Origin: Epiperipatus broadwayi | Taxonomy: Eukaryota; Onychophora; Udeonychophora; Euonychophora; Peripatidae | Assembly: GCA_028023455.1 (NCBI GenBank) | Contig: JAQFVV010000014.1 | Coordinates: 1,429,336-1,493,335 of the forward strand | Reading direction: 5' to 3' | DNA: 64,000 nucleotides | Shown here: positions 21,456 to 36,870 of the stretch, piece after piece | Position numbering within the stretch: the stretch's first letter is position 1 | Layout: every line of letters begins with the position of its first letter | Notes under the pieces: model-generated | Database searches by the model: none | Told to the model about the DNA's origin: nothing | The model's input: the letters and a program-made list of their open reading frames with translations, nothing else | Made by a program: the position numbers and the translations under genes

Positions 21456-21659
21456 TAATAGGTATTGTAACATGTTTACATCAAATTACAAATGCTGAAA
21501 CAAAAGAAAGTAAATATATATTGAATTAATGATAGATAATGGAAAAAAGCCAACATATTATCACATATAATATCATTAATTGTCAAGATCTTTTAACTGG
21601 CAATGTTTGACAAAACATATATGAGTACACATAACTCTCTCTATATATAGATAGATACA

Positions 21660-22181
<522 letters not shown>

Positions 22182-22851
22182 TTATATTATGTAATTTTTT
22201 ATTATGTAAAATATTGTTTAACACCATCATTTTATAATTTGGTTACAGACAAGAGAGAACTACGACCAACAATAATCAAGAGTTATCATTTGATCATATA
22301 TATCCCTCTTTTACTTTTAGGAAGAGAATGTAACATATATATATATATATATATATATCAAAATTTTACTTGTAATTATATCAAATCATTGACCACATCA
22401 GGACTTAATTAAACAATATTTTTCTTCTGTATTTTTTTTTTTTTTTTGGATTAACATTTTATAATATTTATTATATATTGTTGGTTATAATTTAATAACA
22501 AAAACAAAATAATGATGTAAGAGAGCATTAATCTTGATTGAAAAAAAATACTGCATGAGAAGGTTTGGGTATACATATTGTAGTGCTAATATTGATTATC
22601 CCAACATTAAATTGTTGTTTTTAAAAAGATGTTGAAAAATATTTATTTACACTCTTTTTCCTTTCTTATAAATAAATTTATTGAATTTACTATGGAGATA
22701 TTTCCAACTGCATTGGGTAAAAATATTTAGAATGTTTATATGTAAATTAAGTGACGGAAATATTACGAGTGTTTTTTTTATTTCTAGTAGAGTATTATTC
22801 TTTTCTCTCTTTTCCTGCATTTATTCAAAAAGTAGGAAGATGGAAAACAAG
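22182..22851. other. AT-rich spacer with small (TA)n array
   Basis: (TA)n at 22336-22358 and a T run at 22431-22447. No gene or element recognised. Confidence 0.5.
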
Positions 22852-22970
22852 CTTTTTTTTTTTTCATATGTCATAGCATCGGCCGGAATGCGAATCCACA
22901 ACCGTCTGCAACCAACTACTTGCTTGCAAGGCGGTTGCGATGACCCCTCGGCTAACAACGCTTGACAAAA
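22852..22970 (-). mobile_element. tRNA-derived SINE, copy 1
   Basis: On the minus strand the head contains TAGCCGAGGGG, a full match to the RNA polymerase III A-box pattern. About 60 bases later comes GGATTCGCATTCC, a B box with one or two changes. The body ends in GGCCGATGCTATGACATATG and an A-rich tail (22852-22864 on the plus strand as T). The same order and tail occur at 43389-43492, which supports a dispersed SINE family over a chance match. The parent tRNA was not determined. Confidence 0.6.
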
Positions 22971-25250
22971 CAGCTTTGTTTTTAAATTATTTCTCTTCAA
23001 TATGAAAAAGATTTAAATTATTGTATAATTGATAAAAGGATGGAAAATTCATTATATTACGCCTTTAAATGAACAATAAAGTTCTAAATTAAAAGTAAGA
23101 TACTTTTTAGTTCTATTCTAATGCAATTGTTGAGTCTGTAATTCCTCCTCAACTTTTGTTAAAATATTAGCATATGAAACTCTGAAAACGGACTGCTAAA
23201 AGAAAAGAATAAGGATATAAATGTCTTTGATAAACATTCAAAAAGTATTACTTCAAAATATTGTAGAGAAGAAACGTTTTCTTTTCAAGCATGCAGTAAG
23301 TTAATTTAAAAGTCTGAAACTGTAATGTTTTACTATTATGAAGTGATTTTTGAATAAGTGAAGAAAACATATTCATAAAGCTTTAAAGTATTATTAGAGA
23401 ATAGAAATTTATTTTTGAACTTCTTTGAAATAATATCATTAATGAATGGCAGAAATGTGTTGTTGTTATTTGAATGATTAACATAATAAAATGTGTGATA
23501 TTTAAATCATAAACTTGTTGAAACTATTTATGAAATGCTATGAAATACTAGAAGCTAAGTTTTGTGTATATTTGAAATATCATTACTTAAGAATTTTAAA
23601 CAAAATTGGAAGTTTTACCAATATTATTTATTATATACAAATTAAAAAGCGTATGAAACACTTGAACGAGAAGCTATAAAGATTCCACAAATTATTATAC
23701 GCTAAGCGCTTTCGAGGCCATTTATATAAATAAATATTAAACACAACAAACTTATGACATGTCACGATTACCTGTTATCTATATATCATTATTGAAGCTA
23801 TTTTCAATGTCTCTAGGACACTATTTGTAATGGAAATGAGTACATTTTCTATGAAAATTTATACTTTAAATTTACTATTTAATACTTTATTAGTGTTTCT
23901 ACTTTTTTTTTTTTTTTAATTTGCACACACAATCCAATGTTGGAGGTTCTTTACAATAGTAAATTCAGTAATATAACTGAAGAACATATCAGTTGGATTT
24001 AAGATCTTTCATCATATTTTCACAATATTCAAAACATTCTTAAAAATATTCAATAATTGTATGTATATATATATTATTTAATCGAACTTATTCTATTAAC
24101 ACGGTAAAACACCTTATCTTTTATTTTTTTAAATGCAGTAGTAGCACACTGGAGTATAACCCACCGTTATATTTTTAAAAAAAAAACTAATAAAATATCA
24201 AAACTGATGTACATTCTCATGCTGTTTTATACTCACTTAAAGTGATTAACTGTTTTTGTCATTTCTAGCTGATAAAACTATTAATTACTAAACACCATTT
24301 TTATAGATTTCATTTAATATTAAGAACATTTTGTTTATTTTCTTTTGAATTGACAAGAATATGATAATCATCAGTGTATAATAATTCTAGAAATGAAATT
24401 GATTGAATTATTGTGTTGGTTTGTCATTGATTTAAATTTAAAACGTGACTATCAAATCAACTGCGCATCTAAATACCACCTTCATTAACATTACTCTTTA
24501 AAACTTTTATGAAGCTGTATAAAATTACATAAACTTATAGATAGCATCTGTGTTTAAAGCAGTATTCATTTCCAATAACTGAAATTTGTCATTATCTTTA
24601 CTGATGTTTCTTTTAATACTATCATGGATCAATTTTGTAATAAGAATAAATCATTGTGCATAATCATCTGTTTTTAATTTTGCCAAAACTATATTCATAC
24701 TTTACCAAATTATTAAAAAAAGCATTATATAAATCACATCTTTATTTATTATATTTATTTTTCCAATTGCTTGGGGAAAAACTAGGATGTCAATGTCCTA
24801 TGTATATAGGGTTTTTAATTTTCTTAAAGCACACTAAGTCTCTAGCACCTACTAATCTCCAATTCGAAATATTATATTTTATACAATCATTGAAATTATT
24901 TTTTGTTAAGTGGATACCAATATTATTTCATAATATTTTCATAGTAATTTTGTAAATAAATATGGCAACACACCTTCAGTAAGATATAAATAGATATCAG
25001 CTCTAATAACACTGTCATACTACATAAAAAAAATTGACTAAACCTTCTTTAGAATACTTGCATTTCATGAATAATCTTCATCATCTGCCATGGAATATTA
25101 CTTATAGTATATGCAAATATGATAGTCATCCTTATTGTAATGGACAGTCAACTATGCCTGGATTCGCACTTGCCCACACACCAGATATAATGGATAGGAA
25201 AATAACTTGTGGACTGTGATACTATGCAGATGTAGCAATCTAAAGACTAT
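22971..25250. other. AT-rich non-coding stretch
   Basis: Nothing protein-like was recognised. At 23704-23722 the minus strand reads GGCCTCGAAAGCGCTTAGC, close to the GAAAGCGCTTGG that ends the hammerhead-like motif of the PLE at 5.0-5.7 kb; this may be the tail of a lost PLE copy. A frame at 24656-24955 is open but low in information content. Confidence 0.4.
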
Positions 25251-25254
25251 GACT

Positions 25255-25550
25255 CAATGTGTCCCAATTTATTGTCCCTAATGAGACAGTCTGCAGAGAC
25301 CTAGCAGGCTTGGAAGGAGAAAAAGTTGCATCTAACTATGGTTGGACTTTGGGTCTTTGAGTAGAATGCTAATGAAAACCTGATGAAATGCTTAACCAAT
25401 GATTGCATGCACTTTAATTGACTAACTCTATCCCTATTTAATAATATCAAATGCAATTTAGGTTAGTTCATCCACTTTCACCCCTTTCCGATTCCGTTAT
25501 GCCCTAATATTCGAGCTCAGAGAGAATATTGTTTTTGACTCCCTTAACAG
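25255..25550 (+). repeat. Possible solo arm related to the foldback element at 47.5-49.7 kb
   Basis: The order of sub-motifs matches the arm at 47486-47720: AAAGTTGCATCTAACTATGG, GGACTTTGGGTCTTT, an ATCCACTTTCA segment, TATTCGAGCTCAGAGAGAAT and TTTTTGACTCCCTTAACAGG. Divergence is high and an extra segment of about 60 bases sits in the middle. A single arm without a partner suggests deletion or independent mobility. Confidence 0.4.
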
Positions 25551-25794
25551 GTATGAATAGATACACACAGCAACTCCTGAACCTCTATGTAGGTTACAAC
25601 TAGCATTTATTATATTTGTTTTACTCTACAACTTTTATATGGCAAGAAAAATAGATGTGTGTGCATGCATAATTGTTTGTAAACTGTGGAATGTCAGGAC
25701 AACTCAATAAACCAGAGACTGGAATAATATAAACTCTTAAACATTTATTGACAATGATAAATAACATAAAGTATAATAACAATAATAATGATAA

Positions 25795-25828
<34 letters not shown>

Positions 25829-26135
25829 CACATGTGAACTTCTACCATTCTATTAACTAATAATTCTCCAGATCCATCCCTTTTACTCCATGGTAGAAAT
25901 CTATCTATGTCACTCATTCTTTTCAAATCATGAATTATATAGAAAAATAAACATTAATAATTTAAAATGATTGAGATACAGGCTAGCTAAATTATATATT
26001 TACTGATTTTCGCAATCTATTTAATTTAAGTTCCCCCAATTTATATATATGATAGGTATAGAAATTAATACTAGTTGATTAGTCAATCAGACTGGGAATA
26101 TATATATATGATAAACAAAAATGCAAGTTAAAAAA
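25551..26135. other. AT-rich stretch with (TA)n(TG)n microsatellite
   Basis: (TA)n followed by (TG)n at about 25793-25829. Nothing else recognised. Confidence 0.5.
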
Positions 26136-26355
26136 CTTGCTAACGCTTGTATTTATGTCCACAGATGGCGTTCTACCAAAAACACCGATCAAGCGTATGT
26201 TTTGTTTACATAAACGTCAGAGTAGTATTTGCATAGCTTGAAATCATGATCTGAAAGTGGAATTATAGTTAGAGATAGTGAATACTACTCTGACGTTTAT
26301 GTAAACAAAATATACGCTTGATCAGTGTTTTTGGTAGAATGCCATCTGTGGACAT
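26136..26355. mobile_element. Palindromic MITE with 72-base arms
   Basis: Left arm 26158-26229 (GTCCACAGATGGCG to AGAGTAGTATT) faces right arm 26281-26353 with only a few mismatches; the centre is about 50 bases. Both ends lie in (TA)n. The arm shares motif order (AAGTTAA, CTTGT, ATTTATGT, AGATGGCG, TACCAAAA, TTTACATAAACG) with the end of the 417-bp unit at 38694, so the two belong to one superfamily. Confidence 0.8.
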
Positions 26356-27990
26356 ATATATATATATACAGGGTTAATCAACAAAATAAAACATATAATA
26401 TGTATTCTGTATTAAGTGTTGCAATTTAATCTATAAAAATAACTGTAGAGAATCTTACCTTACTATTTACATGAATAACCTGATGGGAAACAAGTGGGTT
26501 GACCTAGATTTTATTTACAATAAAATAGAAAAATATCTAAGTGAATTATCCCCCCATTTCTTCTTTGCTAATTGTGAAAAATGAGCTTTCTAGCATCAAA
26601 ATGTGAAAATACAACATAGATAATAATAATAAAAAAATCAAACAAAAAATTTATAACATTAATTTCTTGATTAAAATTGTAGTTGGAACAAAGTTCATAA
26701 AAATCATCCTAATAGAAGTAATAGTTGATAGTTAGGCGTGCTACTCTCCAACAGCAGTTTGACTCAGCAAATCATTTTCCTAGGCAAGGATAGATAGGTA
26801 CAATGGTGCCTCCTGTACTTGTGTATGGTAAACACCTGAATCCTTTACTGATTAACCTTTAAATATTCCAATGCTTGTTTACTTTGGAGTGCAGGCATCC
26901 TCTTGTGTTTTTTACAATAAAGTAGAATAAAAATAGAGATTTTATGCAACTGTTAGGAAATAACATGATGCATAATAGCATGTTTTGCTTTAGCCCATAT
27001 TCGTCTTAAAGTACCATTCAATAATTATTTGTAATCATAAATTTATGTTAGATAATATAGGAGCATTTTACATATATATGTATTAAAAGAATTATTTCAT
27101 ATTTTCAGCATACTTAATTTTCATTTTTCTTTTTGAAAAGGTTTTAAATATTAAAAATTATTCTAACAACCTTCAAAACATGATTTAATTATCTCAAAAT
27201 TTGTAAGTTATTCTTACTTTTATTTCTCACTTTCTTTCCTCTGAATTTGGCAGAATTTAAGGTACAGTATTCAACTTTAAAAACTTCTATGATTCAAATA
27301 AAAGAAGAAACAAAACTCCATTTTAGTGTTTGAAATTTTAACTTAACTGCTGTATATTATTATAGCTATAATATTATTAACAAGAAGAATGATTTGTAAA
27401 AAGTTTCTGTTTTATACAGTTCATGCATAGATCTCCTGAAATGCTTAGATTTTTAACTGCCTATTGTTTAAATACATTTCATTTATTATAGATAAAAAAT
27501 AGAATAATAAAATGAGTTTTATTTTCACACAAGGCCACCTAACTTGACCTCAGGCTATCCCTAAGTCATCTGACTATAAATTAATATTCAATTTTAAATT
27601 TTAAAAAAATATATACATTACAGTTTATTAATCAAATAGTGTATATATACAATATTATTTTCCAAAATATTGTTTGTATTAAATTTATTACAAAATAATA
27701 ATTTATTGTGAGATCCCTAATTCACTGTGAATATAAATAAATATATATGTGTTGTACATGTATATATGTGTTAATAATAAATAAATAATCTTCCCATTAG
27801 TCCATGCAAATATAACAGTCATCCTTATACTATTATTGTAAAGACAGCTAAACAAGGTAGTTATTCCTGAAATGCACATACACTACAAATTGATTTGTCA
27901 ATTTTTTCATGTAACATAGGAGCACCAGTAAAAAATATATTATGTATGGAGATTGGTGTTAACATATCTTCACATTTATTTACTTTGTAA
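26356..27990. other. AT-rich non-coding stretch
   Basis: No open frames with resemblance and no inverted or tandem structure seen. Confidence 0.45.
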
Positions 27991-27999
27991 AACTATCCA

Positions 28000-28650
28000 T
28001 GTAAAAACTTATCTAATATCAATTGGTTCTTTTTTATGAAACTATATAAACTAAAGTATTATAATACTGTAATTTTAAACTAATAATATCACCAATATAT
28101 TTTATAATATTTCTAGAATCACATTACAATTTGAAGTCTTTTTATTTTTAAGCTTATTAATAATTATTTTAAATTCTTTTGGCTGGATAACTTTGTCCAA
28201 ATATAAATCATTCAGTTTGATGGATATATTATCTGCAGTTAGTTGAATTTTTGTATTATCTTATAACTGGTGTTTAAAGGTACTTTGCCTATTCAAAATA
28301 TCATTATTATATAAAAAAAATATCATGCAAAGATTCAGCAGGAATATGATTTTATTTTACTCCTTCATTTTCTTTTTTAAGCATCTTAAAATAATATCAG
28401 TAATTTTCTACAATCAGCAAATGATTTATTTGTTTTACTTTACTATGCATTCTTGAGACTTGAACTTCTGCCTTTAATTCCTTATATATTTCTTGACTCT
28501 TTATATTATTCAGTGAAATAGAGATTGTCACATGTTTTTTAATGAATTCACTAATAATATAATCATTATCATACAATCAGTCTTGAGTTATTTTTTTTAT
28601 GAATTTAATATTGCATTTTTCAAGAGAATTTCATGTATCTATATACTAGT
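28000..28650 (-). pseudogene. LINE fossil: linker between endonuclease and reverse transcriptase
   Basis: On the minus strand a heavily decayed frame reads IISEFIKKHVTISISLNNIK and then IYKELKAEVQVSRMHSKVK. Lower down comes LTADNISIKLNDLYLDKVI followed by KEFKIIINKLKNKKTSNCNV. The last segment matches the LINE block before RT motif 1, whose family form is an E-X5-I-X2-LKN-X-K-X-X-G/N-X-D/N pattern. Three or more stops interrupt it. No RT motifs downstream (toward 27.9 kb) could be read. Family unknown; the assignment rests on this block alone. Confidence 0.4.
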
Positions 28651-28659
28651 TTGAAAATC

Positions 28660-30155
28660 AAAATTGATTGTTATAGTGTTTAGCAGTAGATATAGAACTT
28701 CTACAAATAGCAATTGGCTGTAAAGATTAAGCATCTTTTTTTATCAAAAGTTTTCAAAAAGCACTTTACAAATATTTTATCTTGGTATGTCTTAATGTAC
28801 GAACTCTTTATCAGTATGTGTTTTAAAACCCACATAATATTGACTTCTTTTACTTTCTGATTTTAATATTAACTCTATAATATCATTGCTATGAGTGTGG
28901 ATATATTTAAGTTCTTTCATTGTGAGTTTTTTCACAAATCATTTGACATAGTATTTTATATATATGCATGTGCAAAAATTCAATAACATATTATTTGACT
29001 TCACATTGCTGACATTCTTATTATCAAAATTTTAAACATATATATTAATTTTTAAACTTGGGTGGTTCTATTTCAAACATTTTGCTTCTTCTTCGTGTGT
29101 TAAACAAACAACAAAACAATAATGTAAATTGATAATTACCAATAAAATTTACATATAATATAAAATAATAATAATAAAAGAACATTGTCAAATTGATTTT
29201 TAAAAAATAGCAAACAATAGTTAAATTATGGTTGCATATATTTTCCTTGGCATTGTTTTTTACTCACAAAATTTCTAAATCTAATACTGTAATTTAATTT
29301 TTTATGTGAGCACAAGATTCTGAATTTTTATGTAAGTTTACCAATTCTATAATAGGTCATCCCAAATACATTTGTGAATTACTTAGTGAACTTTGATCAT
29401 AGATCAGTAACCACTGATTTATACCACTAATGCATTAAAGTCTCCAAAAGAGTTCATGTTGCTATATAATATAGTAGTAATATCAAACAAAAATCAAAGT
29501 ATTTTTATGTATTTTCTTAATCTATCATTGAAGTATAAATGCTTATGAAATGACTACCATTATTGTTGCATAATTTTTTTCTTTTATTAATATGTAAAAA
29601 AATTTCAATATTAGAAGATTATAAGTTAGACTATATGTTTAATCAAGCACCATGCAGTATTCTTTTTTTTTTTGAGATTCACTTTCAAATAATATCACAT
29701 CTATGTAGCTTTTCAATTAACCATTACACAACAAATGTCATAATTAAATTTTCATATATATTGCCTTTAACTTAAATAATGAATTTGACAATTATGTTTA
29801 ATAACATTACATACACAACTATTAAGCTTATATAACTTGTTTATTAATTAGATATACAGTTTCAACAGTTTGTATGAGCTAATAAGAAATTTGAGCATCA
29901 GGATTTATATAACTATGCTGTGATGCATGAATCTTCATCTCCAGAGTCTGCCATTTGACTCCAGCATCTAATGATGCTGAGCATTCTCATACATAAGCTA
30001 ATATAATGTTTTATTCTGTATAATTTAGGAGAGTCATAGCTCAAACTTCTTGTGATATCTCAAACAAATTATTTGATTATTTATATAAATTTTTTTCAAA
30101 ATTATTAATATGATCAAATTTATCACTTTATTGTCTTCATTTTTAAAACATGATA

Positions 30156-30198
<43 letters not shown>

Positions 30199-32131
30199 TA
30201 TATATATATATATATTGTAACCTTATGGTTAGGGTCGATGATTGTCAGGCCCTATTTAAATGATCAATTGTATAAAAATTTTAAATTTTAATTGATAATA
30301 ATTAAATATATTAAATACATGTACTATATCAGTGGTGTGTTATTATCATTGCTAAATTATATTATAAAGTTAAGTAAAATTCATCAATGAATCTCCTGAA
30401 AGTGATAAAGAATTGGACTGTTCAAGAGATGTGCTAGCCCTCTGCCAGATTGTGTATGAGACTTTTTATATGCGGTCTGTCAGATGGGTTAATTTTAATA
30501 GTAAAACTACTGAAATATTTAGTAATTTGTTATTATTAAATAATTGTCATCAAAAGACTTAAAATTATAGTTATTCTAAATTAATCTTTATAATTAATTC
30601 TTAAGCATATTTTTATTGCAATTTAAAATAGTTTTGAACAGTTTAATTAGTTATCATTTATGTTTATAGATAAAGAATTATTAATTTATGTTAATGTATG
30701 CACGTATAATAATTCAATTAATCTATTATTTTTTACAATCATCCTATCTGGTAAAAGTTAATAAATAGGCCAATGTAGATTTTCATGGAGGAATGGGAGA
30801 ATTGGATAATTAAAAGAACCAAAGGAGAAAACTGAATCAAAGAATAATTGGGAAGCTGAAAATTATTAAAAATAAAAAGGTGAATTGGATTTGAATTAAA
30901 ATGGAATTGAATAGGATTCGTAACTTGTTATTAATGGAGTAGGAATTCCATTTGACCTATATACATCAAGGACATCACAACTGTCAATTGATAATTATCA
31001 AAAGTTCACATTTAAAACTGGTAGCCATATTGGAGAAAAAGCCCGCCAAAATGAGACTTCAAATGTAAACCAAGTCAGAGGTTCATAAGCTTGAAATTTT
31101 ACTCTTTATTTTATAAATGTTTTAATTATAGTATTTTTAGTGTTTATTATAAATATAGGTAAAATTTATTTGGAATAACAGGAAGAAAAGGAAAACAGAA
31201 AATTATTTTGTACTTTCAGTTTGAATAAATTCAAAGGAAGCAGGACTATGATAGGCGGTATTTAATGTCTATTATTGTTGTTTTGAATTTATAAGACACT
31301 TATGACATATCTTCACTTATGTGAAATAATATTTAAAATTAACCCTAAACATTGCAATTTTTATTATGCTATATTAATTGCATGATACGTGGAGAAAGTA
31401 GATTTTTTTTAAAAAAAATCAAGAAATTATGTTATTACAGTCAATTTAAGAAAATAATAATCTATACCTGCCTAAATAAACAATGTAAATGAAGATAGTA
31501 AATTATGAAAGTTTGCAAAATATTTATTAAGGCTTTTAATATCAAATATTCTTTTTTTTTTCCTTAAAACTTATAATGGGGCAAAATTGGATACACCATC
31601 TTGTAACTTCCATTGGAAAGTGGAATTGACACTTTTTTTAAATTGAGTTATAAAATTTCACCATTGTTGAATTAAATGGCAACTTAAATTTGGTATATTA
31701 ATTATCCTGTTAACCACATTTGGATCAGATTTATAATGTGTTAATTATTAAGCAGTTCCATTGATCAATAAAATATATGAAATCCATATACATGATAAAA
31801 TTAAGAAGCAATGTTTATCTTCAACTTCTTTAATTTCTGGAATATTCAAAGCATTTAAAGCTAACAGAAGAAAACTACTATTATTTATAGATCCAGTAAT
31901 GTACTAGGATTACAATTTAAATTAATAAATAAGTATGAAATATACATATATGGTAAAGAATATTCATCAATTATATAATGCTGCAGATTTCAAATGATTG
32001 CAATCAAAATTTTGTTCTCTTTGTTTCACAAGAAATGTGAAAAAAGGTTTGTGTAATGATCATTTATTATTACAGATATAAAAATCAGTTTATGTAGATA
32101 ATGAAACTTATGATATAAATATAAACTTGAT

Positions 32132-32179
<48 letters not shown>

Positions 32180-32190
32180 TATAATATATA

Positions 32191-32232
<42 letters not shown>

Positions 32233-35200
32233 TAAAGGTAACCTTATTTAGTATAAATTTCGTTCATATTTTGAATGTGAACACTGGTAAGATGATTAAA
32301 ATTTCTCACAAATAAGTTATTACAATTTATTCTTAATATTTTTCTTTCTAGTTAATAAAAGCTACAATTGTTGAATAATAATAAATGGTTAATATCCTTC
32401 TCTAGTTTATTTAAGCACATTAAATATGGTATTTTATATGTAATACATAACTAATTAATAGCTAATGATAGTTATGGGTCATTCTTGAATTGATAATGAT
32501 AATTATAATTTTAATGTGTCAACTAGTAACATATTTTCTTTGTTTAGAGTCTTTATATATTTGTGGTAAGTGATATTAGTATGAGATTTGACTGTTATCA
32601 TGTTGAGCGATTATAATATGTGTATAATGTTTGGAATATGTGGTAGATCCATATTGCATCATATCAGGTGTACTTGTTTCCTTACCCTGAGTGATGATAT
32701 AAATGATCATCATGGGTGAATCATGAATGATACTCATAAAACTTTGAGCAGATTAAGGCCATACTTGCATAATATATTTGTATAGTTATTTAGATAAGGG
32801 ATTGATGGCCCCTTCCTTTTTCATATTCCTAAAGGTGCTCCAAAAGTGACACCTTGGTCTAGGTTGTTAGTTTGTTTCCTTTGTCTTAGCTCAACCTTAT
32901 TATATCTCTGGATATATTATATGTGTTATTATGTTCCATATTCTTAAGTTTGAATGGTTTAGCATTGATAGCAACAGAATTGCTTCTGAAATATAGTATT
33001 TAAAAATGTAGATTATACTTAGCAGTGAGCAAAACGAAGATATAAATCATATTAGTTAAAAGTTATTTTATATAATAGATTGTTTCTTTGTGCCTATCCA
33101 TTTAAGATGATACCATCCATATTATTAATCTATGTTATTCATTATTTATACCCAATCTGTTTAGAATGCTGATATTTTTCCTTATTCTTAAAAGAAACGT
33201 CTAAGATAAAACTAATAATTGAAAGATAGAATAATAATAGTCTTGACTCTTGAAGAGGTGTTTGCTGTATAATAACTTAAATAAATGGAATAAAACAAGA
33301 AGTCAATAGTTTTTAGTAATATATGGTAGCATAAATTATTATATTTTAAGTATATTCATTGTATTATCTTATATAATACAATATCGGTAGCTTATTAACA
33401 ACCATTGGATAGGAATTTTGGAATATATTGCCTGTGTCTATTTCAAGTGAGTAAGTTCTTAAAATCATGCTATTAATAAATAGGTAAAATATAAAATGTC
33501 TAATAAGTCAAAATAAACTCAACATAAATAATAGATTTAATTAATAATTAATTAAGAGAAGATAATCTATTAAAATGGTAAATAGATCCTAAGAGATTTT
33601 CTGTTAGTCATATAATAATGTAATTAAATCTTGTTCTATGTAAATTTCTGTGCATAATTGTCTAACAAAATATATATAGATATAGATATATTTTGTTGTT
33701 GTTACTAGTATTCTTACAAACTTGTAAATAATGTAAATATTTTTTTTTTTTTGAAAATGCATCTAGTTGTCAATGGCCTTATTGCTAAACACTATCCATA
33801 TTGTTATTACTATTGCTATCAACATATTATTTTTATTGTTGTCATAAATATCATTATCAGGTTATATAATAGATTTTATTATGTGTTTAGCATATCAAAA
33901 TAAATTTTGCTAAGCTCTTATATTTAGAATATATAAAGTTAAACCACTAAACATCACATGATCACGATCTCATACTAGCACATAATTGTTATTAAACAAT
34001 TCAAAACTAGTCTGGGAATATTGGATGAGTAGGCACTAGATAAGGATTTTATGCATAAGCCTTCCTGACATCCATTGATTGCTTTTGTTAGCACAAGATG
34101 GCACTACTATATGGAGAGTTTTGCTTTGTTTTGAATATATAAAGTTCTATCGCTTATTGATCAAAACACTATTGATCTTAAGTACATGTATTATTTTCAA
34201 ATATTTTTTTAAAGATCAAATATTTAGTTTTTGGAATAATCTATTTATCTAAATCATAGATACATCATTTACTGATCTTGATCATATTGTCCATGGTTGT
34301 TAAATAAAAGATAGTTTGTAGATTATTATATTTATTAAGAATTTATTAATACATCAATAAATTTAAAGTTTATTTTGTTGTTGGTATTGCAATAGTGAAA
34401 TGTCCTTTACTGATTCCAATTTTGTTTTATGAGCCCATTTTTGCTTGCTATATTTGGGTAGCGGCAAAATCCCTCTCACTGATTCAAATATACTTTTTAA
34501 AATAGTAGTATTTAAGTTATTTGAGCCCTGAAAAAAATAATTAATAGTCTCAACTTTGAATTTGTTGTTACTTTTGCATTTCTTAAGTTATTTATTATGC
34601 TTTTCCTTGTCCCTTATGTTTATTCTTATTGGTTAAATGACTCAGTATAATTTTAAGATTTAAGTTTCTTATTCTAGTTTAAAACTCATAACCGATCTTA
34701 ATTTAATGGTTAAATATTTTTTTTTTAGTCAAGCTTAGAACCATTTGCCTTTATTTCATTATTGTCTTACTGTTGTTTGACACCATATTAGTTTTATAGT
34801 TCAGGATCATATTTTTCATCATCAACATTGTTATTATAGTTCATTTGTATTTTCCATTCTTTTATTTTCATTTTATCTTATGTCATTATCATAATTGATT
34901 CATCCTTTATTGATCCCTATTCTATCACCATCTTAATTATTCATCACCCTTATTCATTTTCATAAGTTAGTTGTTATTTGTTTTTTATCATACATTTAAT
35001 CTTCTACATCTTGATTCATTTATCATCCAACTCATAATTCTAATTCCATACTCATTTCATAGATGGTTGACCTCCTGATCATTAATTGTTTAGTAGAATT
35101 TCCAATTAAATTTATATTTTAGTATTTTTGTTTTAAATTTTGGTAGTTAGCTTAATCACTATCTAATATTAGCAATGAGAGATGAAAGGCTGAGGTAGTA

Positions 35201-36865
35201 TTAAAGTTGGTGGTGCACTTTTGTGATCTTTCACTTGGATTTGTTCATGATCATGCTAACTGAGCAGGTTTTTATAATATCGGTAGTGTACTTTGTGACC
35301 TAATATTACTGATTCATGATCATGCTAGCCAAGTCTGTTCTAATATTTTATTTTGTATTCTAACATTATTCTCATGTATATTGTACTTACAGAAATCTGA
35401 AATCAATTTTAATATGTGGTATAATGTCAATTGTAAAAAAAAAAAACTGATTTTAATAGTGAATACATTATCATAGGAAGCATTGGAAGACATTTCTACG
35501 ACAATAATATTGGAAAAGAAATGTTTGTTATTAATTGTAGTTTATGAAAATTGTGAATTGTCTTTATTCATTTTAAAAATGAATGTGTAAATAATAAAGC
35601 CTATAGTATTGACAAAATTGTTATTCTCTCTTTATCATGTGTATTTTCATTACTGCATTCACAATTGTAGATTACAAATAACACACCTAAATGTTTAATA
35701 TCTTAAGTATGTTTATTATTTTATTTGTATAATATTGTATTGGAAAATATGTGCAAATACATGTTTTTATTGTAATATGAAAGAATGTAGTCTAAATTGT
35801 TTAGTTTATGTTAAAGTTAAAGGATACAATTGGTATTTTGAGATGCAAGAGTTGTCTATTATATGTGTAATAAATTATAAAATTTATTTTTATTTGTCAT
35901 TATTTTATGTAATAAGATTTTTATTTATGGGATGCTGGCTGGAATTGACCAAAGGAGCATTGCTATAGTTTCTCTGGCATCAATTAAATAATTTATATAT
36001 AGAACTAAATAGATTAAATTCACTCTCTAGTGTCTTGGCTTCAGCAGAAGTAAACCTAAGTTTCTTCATGTAAAATTTTTGTTTATTTATTTGCAAAAAT
36101 AAATAATTATCAACTGGATAGAATGATGGTGTGAAAGCAATTATATTTGTTCTTTAACTGGGCAGATTTATTAGGAATTGTAAGAAGTGACAATTTGTCG
36201 AAAGAATGAAAAAAATGGACATTAAATATTTTTTAAGAATAAGATATAAATGCTAACAATGTAAAAATGTACACAAAGATCATAATCATCTGCTGATATA
36301 ATTTTATGAGATTGATAGATTATTTATACACAAAATAAAAATTATCTCAATTTCTATTGCATCATCATGGATGAAACTAGCACCTGTTCACTTGTAATGT
36401 TTTGTAAATCAAATACTTGTTAAAGGAAAGGATATTTATATTACGTTGTCATGGATATAAACTAATGTTTGTATATTTATAACATTGCATAGATCGAATA
36501 CCTGCTAAATGAAAGAATAATTTTATTATTTGCAAAATATCGGAATTAATAAAATATGCTTTGAATCTAATAGCTTTTCATGCTATTTCTACTTTTTTCT
36601 GGAATAACAAAATATTGGTAGATCATGATTCAAGAAGTAGACGTTAGAACTATGATACTATTTCGGAAATAGTGCATTTGTGACAATTAATCAGATTGTT
36701 TGCAAATTGTATAGAATATAAACAGTACTGTTATTTAAGTAGAGATCTATTTTACATGTCTAAAATATTGAGAGTGATGTTTTTCATTTATATTTAATAG
36801 CTTTATAATTATAATTATAATTTTTTAAAAATTATCTTCTTATTCATCGATTATAAATTAATTTC
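28660..36865. other. 8.2 kb of AT-rich DNA without recognised genes
   Basis: Long (TA)n arrays at 30160-30214 and 32138-32231, with the flank TATATTGTAACCTTA at 30210-30224 that recurs at 54728 and 54772. Around 35197-35345 two imperfect copies of a segment containing TTCATGATCATGCTA follow one another. A perfect small palindrome built on TATAGATATAGATATA lies at 33669-33697. I saw no frame with family resemblance on either strand. Confidence 0.4.
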
Positions 36866-36870
36866 AAGTA

